Assembly (NCBI GenBank): GCA_905221615.1
Contig: CAJNDT010001276.1
Span: forward strand, 1 to 64,000
Direction: 5' to 3'
DNA from: Symbiodinium sp. CCMP2592
Lineage: Eukaryota > Sar > Dinophyceae > Suessiales > Symbiodiniaceae
DNA length: 64,000 nucleotides
The number at the start of each line of letters is the position of its first letter. Positions within the stretch are counted from its first letter, which is position 1. A program made the position numbers and the translations under genes. The notes under the pieces were generated by a model that was not told the DNA's origin, did no database searches, and saw only the letters and a program-made list of their open reading frames with translations. Shown piece after piece: positions 36,431 to 48,614 of this stretch.

Positions 36431-38070
36431 GATGCCGGGCCTGTGGCGACTGCAAGAAACAGCAACCAGCAAGCCTGAGTTAGTTTCTGGACCTGACGGG
36501 CTCGAACACTTGGTCGCCAATGCAGGTGCACTTGCGACAGCGTGCAGTGACCTGACAACACAGTGACTGTCGAAGGCTCGGAGATGAACGCGAGGTTGGT
36601 CTGAGGCTCATGCTTGTTGCTCGTCCCGTCGGACCTTGTCTGAAAATGGCTTGGGTTCGGTGTGCCATCATGGCTCTCGCCAGCATGGAGATCCACTGCC
36701 AGCTTCGATGACAAGGGTGATGCGCAGCTTTTTTGTCAAGCATGCCGTTCTCTCAGGCTGCTGGTAGCTGTTCTCCGCAATCACATGCCGCCTAACACAG
36801 TCTTTGCACGAATCAAGCTTTCCTTAGTGGTCAAGATTCGATCATTTTTGACCGCCTCTGGGCTCCCTGACGGCAGAGCACCAAAGCAACCAAGCAGCCT
36901 TCTCTTCAGTGCGCGCTTGTGCACGCAAGTCGAAATTCTTCAAGAGCCAGTCACACTCCTGGCGACTGAAACTGCACTTGCAGAAGAATTTCCCGACAGC
37001 TCATCTGCAGAGTACAGTGTCCGCATTTCAGCTCTCAACTTGTCTCTCTCTCTCGAGACATGTCTGACGGCCGAGGGTTTAACGACTAAGAGATGTCCCG
37101 ATATCCCAAAGACATTTCAAAGGGTCCTGGTGCAAGTCAGCTGTGTACTGCTGTGTGGCGGCCAACTGCTTCTTCTTGCCATCCACGTCTTTCCTCATGC
37201 TTGCAACAACACCGAAGTCTTTGCTGTGCGTGTGCACGCACGAATTGGGCGCGTCTGAGCAGGTAAGAGCATATCGATTGCAATCATTCTGGGCAGTTGC
37301 TTCGGAGTCTGAATTTCTGGACACATCACGGCATGGTAGCGCCACGCATTGCTACTGCTTCTACAAGTAATTAACATTAAGATGTTGGTATCTTTCATGT
37401 CCACTGAGCAAAGTAACATACTACGGCGAGACTGGATGAACGCTCCACAGAGGTCCTCCTGAAACCGTTTCTGAGGCGTGGCAGTTGTTGCATGAAAGCC
37501 ATGATGGGGCAGGCAGGCCTCTTCAAAAAGTTCGACAAGGACTCTCAACAAGAAGCCGATGAAGATGATGCAAGGGAGCCTCGCTTAGGGGGGAACCCAG
37601 CTACATCCTCCAGCGGCGAGGTCACCGCTGAATCTAATCATATCTCTCAGAGCCCAGGGGGACCCGTGCATGTATGCTCTGGAGACCGGTGCTGGCTGTC
37701 CTGATGGAATGGACATCGCCCCTCGTGCTTTAGGGCCGGAAGGCTCTTCGAGTAAAGCGCGTGCGAGATGTGTCAACGCATGTTCCTGCAAGTGTCTTCG
37801 TCTGGAATTTAAAGCTGTCTTTGCAGACATGTCTTCGAAACATCCTTCTGAAGCCCCGTCAAGGACTCATGTATAATCAACGGTAGCACATCGGCACAGC
37901 TAAATTTCCTGCGTAACCCCAATTTCGCTTGTCTGGGATGGGCTTTGGCAGCCCTGAAAATTATTTATGGATCCGGGCTGTTTTTGTGCATCCATGTGAA
38001 TGCAACACCAAGCAGCAATCACTCACTCTTTTTCTCCCGCGATCATGTGGAATGTGAACAGTGGTAACAA
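36430..38070. other. Left flank of the heptamer island; no firm gene
   Basis: Minus-strand 37800-37590 encodes LTHLARALLEEPSGPKARGA, a possible exon. Nothing else is recognised. TGACNCT is not enriched here; dense occurrences start at about 38078. Confidence 0.3.
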
Positions 38071-38807
38071 GAAAAATGCGACACTGACACTGGCAGCTCA
38101 GACGATGGTGGCCTGCAGGAGCAGGCAGAAACCAAAATCTGGCGTGACACTCTGACAATGGAAGCATTTGACACTCATTCTGTGTGGCCAGTACAATAAC
38201 ACACCCAATGCGCACCCCTCCATGCCTGCTCAAAGTTGACACTGATTTCCAGCTGGTAGGCCTGACATAATAGAAACACGTGACACTCATTCTGTGTGGC
38301 CAGTACAATAACTCACCCAAGACGCACCCCTCCATGCCTGCTCCAAGTTGACACTGATCTCCAAGACGAAGGCCTGCCATAGTGGATGCATTTGACACTC
38401 ATTCTGTGTGGCCAGTACAATAACGCACCCAATACGCACCCCTGCCTGCCTTGTCACAGTTGACACTGATCTCCAGCTGGTAGGTGTGTCAACTTTGAGC
38501 AGGCATGGAGGGGGCCTATTGGGTCCCAACACACACCCTCCATGCCTGCTCAAAGTTGACACTGATGTCCAGCTGGTAAGCCTGACATTAAGGAGCAATT
38601 GAGCGGCCAGGACAATAACGCACCCAATACGCAAACCTGCCTGCCTTCTCCAAGTTGACACTGATGTCCAGGAGGAGGACCTGACTTTAATGGATTGACA
38701 CTCATCGACATCCACTGCACCGTAACTGCTTGTCGACATGGTGACACTTGGCAGAGGAATCATCAACCAAAACAGAGTAGCACCAGCCAGGCGGCGAGCG
38801 GCTCATT

Positions 38808-38868
38808 CAGACCTTGACTCTTCGAGCAGCTTGACGGTCTGTCAAACTGCTCGAGGAGTCAAGGTCTG
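38808..38868. repeat. 61-nt hairpin, copy 1
   Basis: Arms start cagaccttgactc and end gagtcaaggtctg around a small loop; two mismatches. It is the first of four related copies. Confidence 0.75.
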
Positions 38869-39134
38869 AGAGAGCCAGCTGACACTTCATTCCATGACAA
38901 AGCAGACGGTAAGCCTGACATAACGGAATCACTTGACACTCGTTCTGTGTGGCCAGTACACTAACGCACCGAACACGCACCCCTCCATCCGTGCCTTCTC
39001 TAAGTTGACACTGATGCCCAGGAGGAAGACCTGACTTTAGTGAACTGTCGTCGACATGGTGACACTTGGCAAACTTAAAGGTATCATCAACCAAAACAGA
39101 GTCATAGCACCAGCCATGCGGCGAGCGGCTCATT

Positions 39135-39195
39135 CAGACCTTGACCACTCGAGCAGCTGGACGGTCTGTCCAACTGCTCGACGAGTCAAGGTCTG
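39135..39195. repeat. 61-nt hairpin, copy 2
   Basis: Same layout as copy 1. The inner arm is ctggac pairing with gtccaa, where copies 1 and 3 have cttgac pairing with gtcaaa, so both sides changed together. About four mismatches. Confidence 0.7.
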
Positions 39196-40120
39196 AGCGA
39201 GCCAGCTGACACTTCATTCCATGACAAAGCGAATGGTAAGCCTGACATAATGGAAACATGTGACAATCATTCTGTGTGGCCAGTACAATAACGCACCCAA
39301 TTCGCACCCCTCCATGCCTGGACACTGATTTCCACCTGATAGGCCTGACATAATGGAAGCATGTGACACTCGTCATTCTGTGTGGCCAGTACAATAACGC
39401 ACCCAATTCGCACCCCTCCATGCCTGCTCCAAGTTGACACTGATTTCCAGCTGGTAGGCCTGACATAATGGAAGCATGTGACACTCATTCTGTGTGGCCA
39501 GTACAATAACACACCCAATGCGCACCCCTCCATGCCTGCTCAAAGTTGACACTGATTTCCAGCTGGTAGGCCTGACATAATAGAAACACGTGACACTCAT
39601 TCTGTGTGGCCAGTACAATAACGCACCCAAGACGCACCCCTCCATGCCTGCTCCAAGTTGACACTGATCTCCAAGACGAAGGCCTGCCATAGTGGATGCA
39701 TTTGACACTCATTCTGTGTGGCCAGTACAATAACGCACCCAATACGCACCCCTGCCTGCCTTGTCACAGTTGACACTGATCTCCAGCTGGTAGGTGTGTC
39801 AACTTTGAGCACGCATGGAGGGGGCCTATTGGGTCCCAACACACACCCTCCATGCCTGCTCAAAGTTGACACTGATGTCCAGCTTGTAAGCCTGACATTA
39901 AGGAGCAATTGACCGGCCAGGACAATAACGCACCCAATACGCAAACCTGCCTGCCTTCTCCAAGTTGACACTGATGTCCAGGAGGAGGACCTGACTTTAA
40001 TGGATTGACACTCATCGACATCCACTGCACCGTAACTGCTTGTCGACATGGTGACACTTGGCAGAGGAATCATCAACCAAAACAGAGTCATAGCACCAGC
40101 CAGGCGGCGAGCGGCTCATT

Positions 40121-40181
40121 CAGACCTTGACAGCTCGAGCAGCTTGACGGTCTGTCAAACTGCTCGAGGAGTCAAGGTCTG
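40121..40181. repeat. 61-nt hairpin, copy 3
   Basis: Lies in the second 1.31-kb block and matches copy 1 except for gacagctc in the left arm, which is not matched on the right (gaggagtc). Confidence 0.7.
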
Positions 40182-40446
40182 AGAGAGCCAGCTGACACTT
40201 CATTCCATGACAAAGCAGACGGTAAGCCTGACATAACGGAATCACTTGACACTCGTTCTGTGTGGCCAGTACACTAACGCACCGAACACGCACCCCTCCA
40301 TCCGTGCCTTCTCTAAGTTGACACTGATGCCCAGGAGGAAGACCTGACTTTAGTGAACTGTCGTCGACATGGTGACACTTGGCAAACTTAAAGGTATCAT
40401 CAACCAAACAGAGTCATAGCACCAGCCAAGCGGCGAGCGGCTCATT

Positions 40447-40507
40447 CAGACCTTGACAGCTCGAGCAGCTTAACGGTCTGTCAAACTGCTCGAGCTGTCA
40501 AGGTCTG
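40447..40507. repeat. 61-nt hairpin, copy 4
   Basis: The left arm has gacagctc and the right arm gagctgtc, so the pairing lost in copy 3 is restored here by a change on the other side. Confidence 0.7.
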
Positions 40508-40570
40508 AGCGAGCCAGCTGACACTTCAGCCATGACAAAGCGAATGGTAAGCCTGACATAATGGAAACAT

Positions 40571-43245
40571 GTGACACTCATTCTGTGTGGCCAGTACAAT
40601 AACGCACCCAATTCGCACCCCTCCATGCCTGCTCCAAGTTGACACTGATTTCCAGCTGGATAGGCCTGACATAATGGAAGCATGTGACACTCATTCTGTG
40701 TGGCCAGTACAATAACGCACCCAATTCGCACCCCTCCATGCCTGCTCCAAGTTGACACTGATTTCCAGCTGGTAGGCCTGACATAATGGAAGCATGTGAC
40801 ACTCATTCTGTGTGGCCAGTACAATAACGCACCCAATTCGCACCCCTCCATGCCTGCTCCAAGTTGACACTGATTTCCAGCTGGTAGGCCTGACATAATG
40901 GAAGCATGTGACACTCATTCTGTGTGGCCAGTACAATAACGCACCCAATTCGCACCCCTCCATGCCTGCTCCAAGTTGACACTGATTTCCAGCTGGTAGG
41001 CCTGACAAATGGAAGCATGTGACACTCATTCTGTGTGGCCAGTACAATAACGCACCCAAGACGCACCCCTCCATGCCTGCTTCAAGTTGACACTGATTTC
41101 CACCTGATAGGCCTGACATAATAGAAGCATGTGACACTCATTCTGTGTGGCCAGTACAATAACGCACCCAATTCGCACCCCTCCATGCCTGCTCCAAGTT
41201 GACACCGATTTCCAGCTGGTAGGCCTGACATAGTGGACGCATGTGACACTCATTCTGTGTGGCCAGTACAATAACGCACCCAATTCGCACCCCTCCATGC
41301 CTGCTCCAAGTTGACACTGATCTCCAGCTGGTAGGCCTGACAGAATGGAAGCATGTGACACTCATTCTGTGTGGCCAGTACAATAACGCACCCAATTCGC
41401 ACCCCTCCATGCCTGCTCCAAGTTGACACTGATTTCCAGCTGGTAGGCCTGACATAATGGAAGCATGTGACACTCATTCTGTGTGGCCAGTACAATAACG
41501 CACCCAATTCGCACCCCTCCATGCCTGCTCCAAGTTGACACTGATTTCCGGCTGGTAGGCCTGACAGAATGGAAGCATGTGACACTCATTCTGTGTGGCC
41601 AGTACAATAACGCACCCAAGACGCACCCCTCCATGCCTGCTCAAAGTTGACACTGATTTCCAGCTGGTGGGCCTGACATAATGGAAGCATGTGACACTCA
41701 TTCTGTGTGGCCAGTACAATAACGCACCCAATTCGCACCCCTCCATGCCTGCTCCAAGTTGACACTGATTTCCAGCTGGTAGGCCTGACATAATGGAAGC
41801 ATGTGACACTCATTCTGTGTGGCCAGTACAATAACGCACCCAATTCGCACCCCTCCATGCCTGCTCCAAGTTGACACTGATTTCCACCTGATAGGCCTGA
41901 CATAATGGAAGCATGTGACACTCATTCTGTGTGGCCAGTACAGTAACGCACCCAAGACGCACCCCTCCATGCCTGCTCAAAGTTGACACTGATTTCCAGC
42001 TGGTAGGCCTGACATAATGGAAGCATGTGACACTCATTCTGTGTGGCCAGTACAATAACGCACCCAATTCGCACCCCTCCATGCCTGCTCCAAGTTGACA
42101 CTGATTTCCACCTGATAGGCCTGACATAATGGAAGCATGTGACACTCATTCTGTGTGGCCAGTACAATAACGCACCCAATTCGCACCCCTCCATGCCTGC
42201 TCCAAGTTGACACTGATTTCCAGCTGGTAGGCCTGACATAATGGAAGCATGTGACACTCATTCTGTGTGGCCAGTACAATAACGCACCCAATTCGCACCC
42301 CTCCATGCCTGCTCCAAGTTGACACTGATTTCCAGCTGGTAGGCCTGACATAATGGAAGCATGTGACACTCATTCTGTGTGGCCAGTACAATAACGCACC
42401 CAATTCGCACCCCTCCATGCCTGCTCCAAGTTGACACTGATTTCCAGCTGGTAGGCCTGACATAATGGAAGCATGTGACACTCATTCTGTGTGGCCAGTA
42501 CAATAACGCACCCAATTCGCACCCCTCCATGCCTGCTCCAAGTTGACACTGATTTCCAGCTGGTAGGCCTGACATAATGGAAGCATGTGACACTCATTCT
42601 GTGTGGCCAGTACAATAACGCACCCAATTCGCACCCCTCCATGCCAATTGCTCCAAGTTGACACTGATTTCCGGCTGGTAGGCTTGACAGAATGGAAGCA
42701 TGTGACACTCATTCTGTGTGGCCAGTACAATAACGCACCCAAGACGCACCCCTCCATGCCTGCTCAAAGTTGACACTGATTTCCAGCTGGTGGGCCTGAC
42801 ATAATGGAAGCGTGTGACACTCATTCTGTGTGGCCAGTACAATAACGCACCCAATTCGCACCCCTCCATGCCTGCTCCAAGTTGACACTGATTTCCAGCT
42901 GGTAGGCCTGACATAGTGGAAACATTTGACACTCATTCTGTGTGGCCAGTACAATAACGCACCCAAGACGCACCCCTCCATGCCTGCTCAAAGTTGACAC
43001 TGATTTCCACCTGATAGGCCTGACATAATGGAAGCATGTGACACTCATTCTGTGTGGCCAGTACAATAACGCACCCAAGACGCACCCCTCCATGCCTGCT
43101 CCAAGTTGACACTGATTTCCAGCTGGTAGGCCTGACACAATGGAAGCGTTTGACACTCATTCTGTGTGGCCAGTACCATAACGCACCCAATGCAAACCCC
43201 GTCCAAGCCTGCTTCAAGTTGACACTGATCTCCAAAAGGTGGGCC
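40571..43245. repeat. 112-bp tandem array, about 24 units
   Basis: Units start tgacactcattctgtg and are 112 bp long, about 24 in a row, with starts at 40571, 40686, 40798 and so on to 43152. Each unit has two TGACACT motifs 68 and 44 nt apart. A variant unit near 41549 recurs near 42672, with the same neighbours, giving a higher-order period of ten units (1123 nt, including a 3-nt insertion). Since 112 is not a multiple of three, an open frame passes through three units (336 nt) before meeting the one stop, so the repeat gives many 111-residue frames on the minus strand; I do not treat these as genes. Confidence 0.95.
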
Positions 43246-43523
43246 TGAGAAGGGCAGGCAATGACAGACAGTTAAAAACAAAAGCACATGGCGGAAGCAG
43301 GCACTGACACCTGCAGTTTCTTTTCAATTGCCGAATGACGCTGACTTTGACGGCAAGCTGATTGACTCTGGCGTTTTGCAAAGAATAGCGGACCCCGTTT
43401 GACACTGAATCATACTATTCGACAATGTCAATGACGATGTGACACTGGGTCCTGCCCTGCTGGTACCTGAAACAAAATTCCAGCACGTGACTCTAAAATC
43501 GACACGATGACACTGACTGACAC

Positions 43524-43716
43524 TCACTGGTCTTCACCAGACGCAATGACAGCTGTGTCTTCCATGTCAGAAGCAAAAAGCGTGGCCGGGGGAGTCTTTG
43601 ACTCTCCGACCCTATCCTTGGTGCTGACAGTGACACTGATTTCCTTGGCAAGATCTGGGTCCGTCTTTGCGAGCGATCGTTTGACCACTGACTGGGTCTC
43701 CATGACCAGCGCTCGC
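43524..43716 (-). CDS. Terminal exon of an unknown island gene
   Basis: After GGGCAG the minus strand encodes KRALVMETQSVVKRSLAKTD and ISVTVSTKDRVGESKTPPAT and ends at a TGA (43526-43524). No domain recognised. It is followed directly by heptamer-rich sequence and the 112-bp array, which may be in the 3' part of the same transcript. A second frame is also open, so frame choice is not certain. Confidence 0.4.
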
Positions 43717-43749
43717 TTCCTGCCCAGGATGAGGGCAGAAAGATGTTAG

Positions 43750-44175
43750 GATGTTCAAAATAAAACAGACATCAACACGACTGCAAGGTGCAATTTGACC
43801 TATCATGTTATACAAAGACAACCGAATGCAACTGAATGTAAACGACCTCATTGAAAACCACGAACTGACATATATATATATATATACAATATTGTAAACA
43901 TTGTGATAATTATTGTAAAACTTAAAAGTTGGCATGTTAAATCCTGATAAGTGTTGCTTATTCATAATAAATAAGACTATATTGTACTCAATATTCTGTT
44001 TGACAAAAGTACTTTAAAAAATATGTAATAATATATGACAATTCAATGTCTAGAATATTTATTATGGCCAGTTATTGTTCTTAGCCGACTTGTTTGCTGC
44101 TAGCAAAAAACGACTATTACTGTTCACCATCTTTACTAAACTAGACACTCGTGGACTTAATAGTAATTATGATAC
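43750..44175 (-). other. AT-rich intron-like stretch without heptamers
   Basis: Very AT-rich, with a short (TA)n at about 43870-43886, no coding signal and no TGACNCT. It begins at a GT donor after CCAG (44176) and is followed by an acceptor near 43717, so it is probably an intron. It shows the sharp exon/intron contrast in the island. Confidence 0.55.
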
Positions 44176-44745
44176 CTGGCCTGTTTTCCTGACTCTTCGA
44201 CAGGATGGGGCGGAGATCCAAGAATTCCTCGGACGTGAGCCTGACCCTCACAAACTGTGACTTGACCTCCGTGGCATGGTCGAGGAGAGCATTCACAGCT
44301 TGACTCTGGCCCGTGAGGACAGAATAGCCCACAAAGCATGACGTCTGCGGAACCACATCCAGGCTCAGCTGACGACTGGAGTGGTGGAGCAAGACTTCGG
44401 ATGGCCATGACAACTTTGCAATACAACAATTGCAACCGAGAACACCTTTGGTCTGGAGTCGCCAGGCCATGCCAGCATCTGACACTGATTCGAACAAGAC
44501 GATGTTGTCATGACCCTCCACACAGTAGGTCTGTTCGTGACTCTTGGTGTTTGTCTTCATGAAGTTGAACATTGTGAAAAAGTCTGACGACTGTGGAGGC
44601 CATTTTTGACACTCCTTTATCATCACACAGTAGTAGGTGAAGGAAACGTCGTTCTTGTCCATGACACTTTGCCTGATGGAGTGCTCCGAAACCACTTGAC
44701 ATGCTCCTGTGACGTTCCTTGCAAACTTGACGCTGGAGAAGATAC
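44176..44745 (-). CDS. Exon of an unknown island gene
   Basis: From a CCTGAG acceptor to the donor CCAG|GTATCA the minus strand is open for 190 codons (NDVSFTYYCVMIKECQKWPP, YCVEGHDNIVLFESVSDAGM, LTSEEFLDLRPILSKSQEN). Composition is that of a folded protein. I recognise no family. Heptamers occur in all three frames. Confidence 0.5.
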
Positions 44746-44825
44746 CTCAGGGTGTCACTCAGAGATGACACTGAGGATGAATGGTACAGGAATGTTGTTG
44801 ATTGGTAAGTCAGGTCCAGTATAAA

Positions 44826-45265
44826 CTACAGTCTTTCAAAAAGAGACATGTTTAGAAACTTCTCGAGGATGACACTGCTGCAGTAGCAGCACATCGAACT
44901 GAACACAAATGGAACACTCCCAAACCGAGTCAAGTGACAGCTCATGACACTGAGCTTCGTCTGCTGCTCCGGGCCCCCACCAAGAACGGTCAGGGCACGG
45001 TTGCAAGTGACGCTGCCACCCCCCGATGGAGTCAAGATGCCATCACAGAAAGCCCTCTGGGCCTCCACCCCCAGTGTGATGGACAACATGACTCTGGAAT
45101 CGCGAAATGTCTGCAGAGCACGGGGGGTTACTGACTCTAAGGTTGGCTCGTGACACATCGACGTTGAGAATCCCAAGCGTCTCGCTGACACTGACAGGCT
45201 GTCCTCCGGGTTTGATATTTTCGGAAGGTTGAGGAAGTTACTACCTTCTGTTTGGTGAAGTTGAC
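44826..45265 (-). CDS. Exon of an unknown island gene
   Basis: Open on the minus strand: SNFLNLPKISNPEDSLSVSA, VMLSITLGVEAQRAFCDGIL, CNRALTVLGGGPEQQTKLSV. Ends in a TAG at 44826 or at a donor before it. Unknown family. Confidence 0.4.
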
Positions 45266-45414
45266 TCTGATTTATAGTATTGCTTTTTTGTGCATACACA
45301 AATAACAACAGTAACAACAATTAGCTACTATGGTAGCTATTATTTTGAATTATTACACTGGTCTTAGTTTCAGCGAGTTGCCTTCTGACAACTCCTAAGT
45401 TGAACCTGAAGTAC

Positions 45415-45803
45415 TTACCTGTGTGTCTGTCGTTGCTGCAGGATGCTCAAGACATTTAACCCTGCTGATAGCAAACCCTGTAAACTCTGACAGGGCACGT
45501 AGAAAGCAGCCAGCTCACTCTGGTGGAAAACCGTCCCTTTCTTGACACTGAAGTCCGCCGCAGTGGGGACAAAGTCTCTCTTGGAAAGACAGGCGTAGAA
45601 GGTCGCCATGACTCTGCAACTGACAACAAGGGATCAGAAAGGGACACGGACGGCAATGACACTGACAGACTGGAGCCAAGAAGCCGCAGTGACCACTGGC
45701 ATTTCATCTTGACAGACCAACCAATGACAACTGCTTTAGCAACCACCTCAACTGCTGAGCCTCGGACAGCAATGGCAATGATCGGACCATGGAAACCTGG
45801 CAA
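45415..45803 (-). CDS. Exon(s) of an unknown island gene, one frame change
   Basis: The first part (GFHGPIIAIAVRGSAVEVVA, down to about 45620) and the second part (MATFYACLSKRDFVPTAADF, 45609-45415) are in different frames, so a short intron or a frameshift lies between. The second part starts with an AGAGTCATGG context: the heptamer overlaps the ATG. Unknown function. Confidence 0.4.
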
Positions 45804-46016
45804 CTGACAGCTGCACAGTCAGTGCTTGGCAGTGTTCTGACTCATCTTTTTTGAATGGCGCTGCAGCTCTTGACGCTCAGCAGCATGCATCCGTGTCTAG
45901 TGACACTGAACGCACGGGCATTCTTATTAATTAAAGTTGGATTGACACTGCCACTGCCACACAGGTTCCACATCCCCGGTGGATCCCAAAAGCAGCTCGG
46001 GCTCCAAGTGACACGA

Positions 46017-46364
46017 CTAACACTGGATGATGAAGGCGTTCTTTCGTTCAAGGAACCCTGCGACCTTCTGACTCTGAATCTGTGAAACAGAGCAGGACAC
46101 CTCGACATCACTCTGAGTCTGACTCTGAGTCTGCGAGTCCGAGCATGACATCTGCACATCGCCAGACTGTGGGCGAGGTGTCGTCATAATAATATCATCG
46201 TGACCCTCGGCCTTCGCCTCCGACACTGCACCTTCACCAGAACACTGGGCCTGCTTCTTTGACTCTGCAGCCATTCTCGCATCATACCTGTCGGCACATT
46301 CGATGACCCTGGTGAGGCGGTCTTCCAACGGCTTGGCATTCGCCCACACCTCGGATGATGTCAA
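46017..46364 (-). CDS. Exon of an unknown island gene, Gln/Ser-rich end
   Basis: Encodes EVWANAKPLEDRLTRVIECA and then a Gln-Ser-rich stretch (SDSQTQSQTQSDVEVSCSVS) that comes directly from consecutive AGAGTCA/AGTGTCA heptamers. It shows how the motif shapes a disordered region. Confidence 0.4.
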   Translation of the reverse strand: MTSSEVWANAKPLEDRLTRVIECADRYDARMAAESKKQAQCSGEGAVSEAKAEGHDDIIMTTPRPQSGDVQMSCSDSQTQSQTQSDVEVSCSVSQIQSQKVAGFLERKNAFIIQC

Positions 46365-46690
46365 CTAGCTAGTGTTGTTTATTAACTGTTGCAGAGTAAT
46401 ATCACAACAGTCAGTCATTCCGACCATCAGCTGTAGCTGCTGCTGCAGTTATAACGACGACAAGAACTGTCAGACTAATAATAAAATAATCAGAACAACA
46501 TATTCGAGAAATCATACTCATTCGTCATTGATAGACAGTGAATGACACCTGCTGTTTCACATCGTAAGTACAGACAGACTCTACTATCTTCCCATCACAA
46601 TCAATAAAGCCGGGCACAAATCACATCCACAGTGACAAGCAGATTAGGTCTAAGTCTAAACTCAATAAATATGACTACTGTTAAACGTTA

Positions 46691-46963
46691 CTATCCAGTG
46701 CAAGGAGCTGACACTCGCAACTCGTCACGTCTTCGCCTCAGCCTTTCCACCGAGTATCGCCCTTCGTCCACCCAGTTCGTGATGACTCTCCATCCTTGAC
46801 GCTTCTTATGACTCTGGGCTGGCTCTGACATCCTGCAGACCATCTTGGACTCTAAACGGGCGGTGACACTGTAACTCTGAGAGGCCGAAACAGCAACATT
46901 ATTGTTGTGCACACTGCGACACTGCTGTCGTAAATGACGCAATTCAACCAAGGATTCTGACAC
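46691..46963 (-). CDS. Exon of an unknown island gene ending in a stop
   Basis: Encodes SESLVELRHLRQQCRSVHNN and GWRVITNWVDEGRYSVERLR, ending at a TAG at 46691. Highly charged; no family recognised. It could be the end of a gene whose upstream exons lie at 47-48.4 kb. Confidence 0.4.
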   Translation of the reverse strand: MSESLVELRHLRQQCRSVHNNNVAVSASQSYSVTARLESKMVCRMSEPAQSHKKRQGWRVITNWVDEGRYSVERLRRRRDELRVSAPCTG

Positions 46964-46999
46964 TGCCTGACACTGTCCAAATCATGCCAGGTAAGCCAC

Positions 47000-48480
47000 G
47001 AAGCAATGGAGCTTTGACCCTGGCACGGTTAGCGTTCGTGCGGGGTTCGGCAGGGTTTGTTACATGCTCTGTGCCTGTTGCTGCAAATGAATGACTCTGA
47101 CAATGAATCACAGGTGCACTGTGTCATGAAGCAGCAGTTCAAACCAAGGACAAAACCCCAGGGATTCCTGCTGAATCTAACATGACACCTGTTGCCTGCC
47201 ACATGGGGAAAGACAGAACAGGCCTCGCAACTTCCCCATCGTCTGACACTGACCTCACAGAGAAAGGAGATATAATTGGTGCTGCGTTTTGACACTTTCA
47301 CCCTGAATCATGTCGTCGAAAAGTTAACACCTTCAGCATATTCAGGCTGTGTTCCCAAAGCCGTGCATCAGACACTGAATCTGCATCAGAATGCCGTCTC
47401 ACAACATGACTGACTGAGAAAACTGTTAAACAGAGTGTGCCAGTAACACTGTACTCTTGCATTGGATGCTCCAAGCATACAGGCAATGTTGCTCGACCAC
47501 GATGGACCCATCATGTGACATACCCACAAGAGCAAAGGAGCAACTGTTCGAACGTCTGAGGCTGACACATGCTATTGCTTGCCGGCTTGGGCTGCTTTGC
47601 AGCTTCATCGCCTGCAGTGACTGATGCTCTGAGATACCACTCCGAATGTCCCAGCACACAGGACTGACTCAGCGACAAAGTCAGTGTCATTGTTCGTTAA
47701 ATACTGTTTAACTGTGACTAGTGAATTAAATATTCAGATCTCAGCTCCCTTCTGCAGTTGCGACATGACACTCAGCCCCAGGAAACATGGCAAGCACTTC
47801 CAAGCTGTTTGAGGTCACACTCACCCTCTGGAAGCTGAGCCTTCTGCAAGGCCGAGCAATTGGACCATGACACTGACCTGGATCGGACACAGTTGGTGTA
47901 TGTGTGAGACAATGATTACGACCAACAGTGTCATAGCAATAAATTATACTATTATTGTCTGACACTTCACACGTGCCACAACCATTCAACCGGCATGGCC
48001 TCGCCCAAGGTAGGTCGGTGTTCCAGCTGCTCCTTGGTCTGACAGCTTAGAGGCTTAGAGAGACATGGAACGACTCCACATTGAGGAATCTTGGCTGAAA
48101 CTATTAATAAGTGTCCATAACCCTCCCATGTGTCAAAGACCAGTCTCCTTTCACATAAGAGCCATCAACATATGCAGCAAAAGACAGTCAGTGCCTCAAT
48201 GACACAGTGTGCAGCCTCAGAAAATAGTGGCATGCCAATACGAAGGCCCAGGACTCTGAGACTGCTGCTTTGCCCAGCAAAAGTAGCAGCACTTCGGAGC
48301 CGCAGTATGACACTGACACCTCGGAGATACATGGTCAGGAGGCAGTGCTGTGATCTGAGTGTGCAAGGTGACACTACTGGGCAAAATCTCTCCCGAAGCA
48401 CGCACGACAACCACGGTTTAACAATGCCCCTGCACACTCAAAATAAGCAGGTGTCCTTTTTTCCACAATGACACCTGCCA
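47000..48480 (-). other. Heptamer-bearing stretch with small exon candidates
   Basis: Short open pieces such as QVSVMVQLLGLAEGSASRG near 47880 (followed by a GTGAGT donor) and VSVILRLRSAATFAGQSSSL near 48310 look like exons. Density of TGACNCT is lower than in the larger exons. No assembled gene can be given. Confidence 0.3.
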
Positions 48481-48614
48481 TCTCATGTGGGAAGACCACA
48501 ACGTGACGTCTTCACGTGACACACCCACACTGGCAAAGTCGGCAATGACTCACTGCAGTCGAGCTGTGACACTAAGCCTTCAAGTCAGCAGTGTGACCAC
48601 TGACCCTGACATCG

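Larger units (their letters stand above)
38166..40570. repeat. 1.31-kb tandem duplication
   Basis: The block 38166-39255 is repeated at about 39480-40570, offset about 1311 nt, with few differences (for example one short deletion near 40527). Each block has diverged 112-bp units and about 0.6 kb of other sequence including hairpins; two or so regular 112-bp units lie between the blocks. Confidence 0.85.

Noticed and set aside
38166-43245. CRISPR-like array
   Set aside because: The whole unit repeats with no variable spacers, the genome is eukaryotic, and no cas-like gene is near.
39134-43287. About twenty overlapping minus-strand frames of 111 residues in the 112-bp array
   Set aside because: They come from reading a 112-bp unit through its three phases (336 nt) until the single stop; starts and stops fall at the same place in every unit. 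Repeat artefact.
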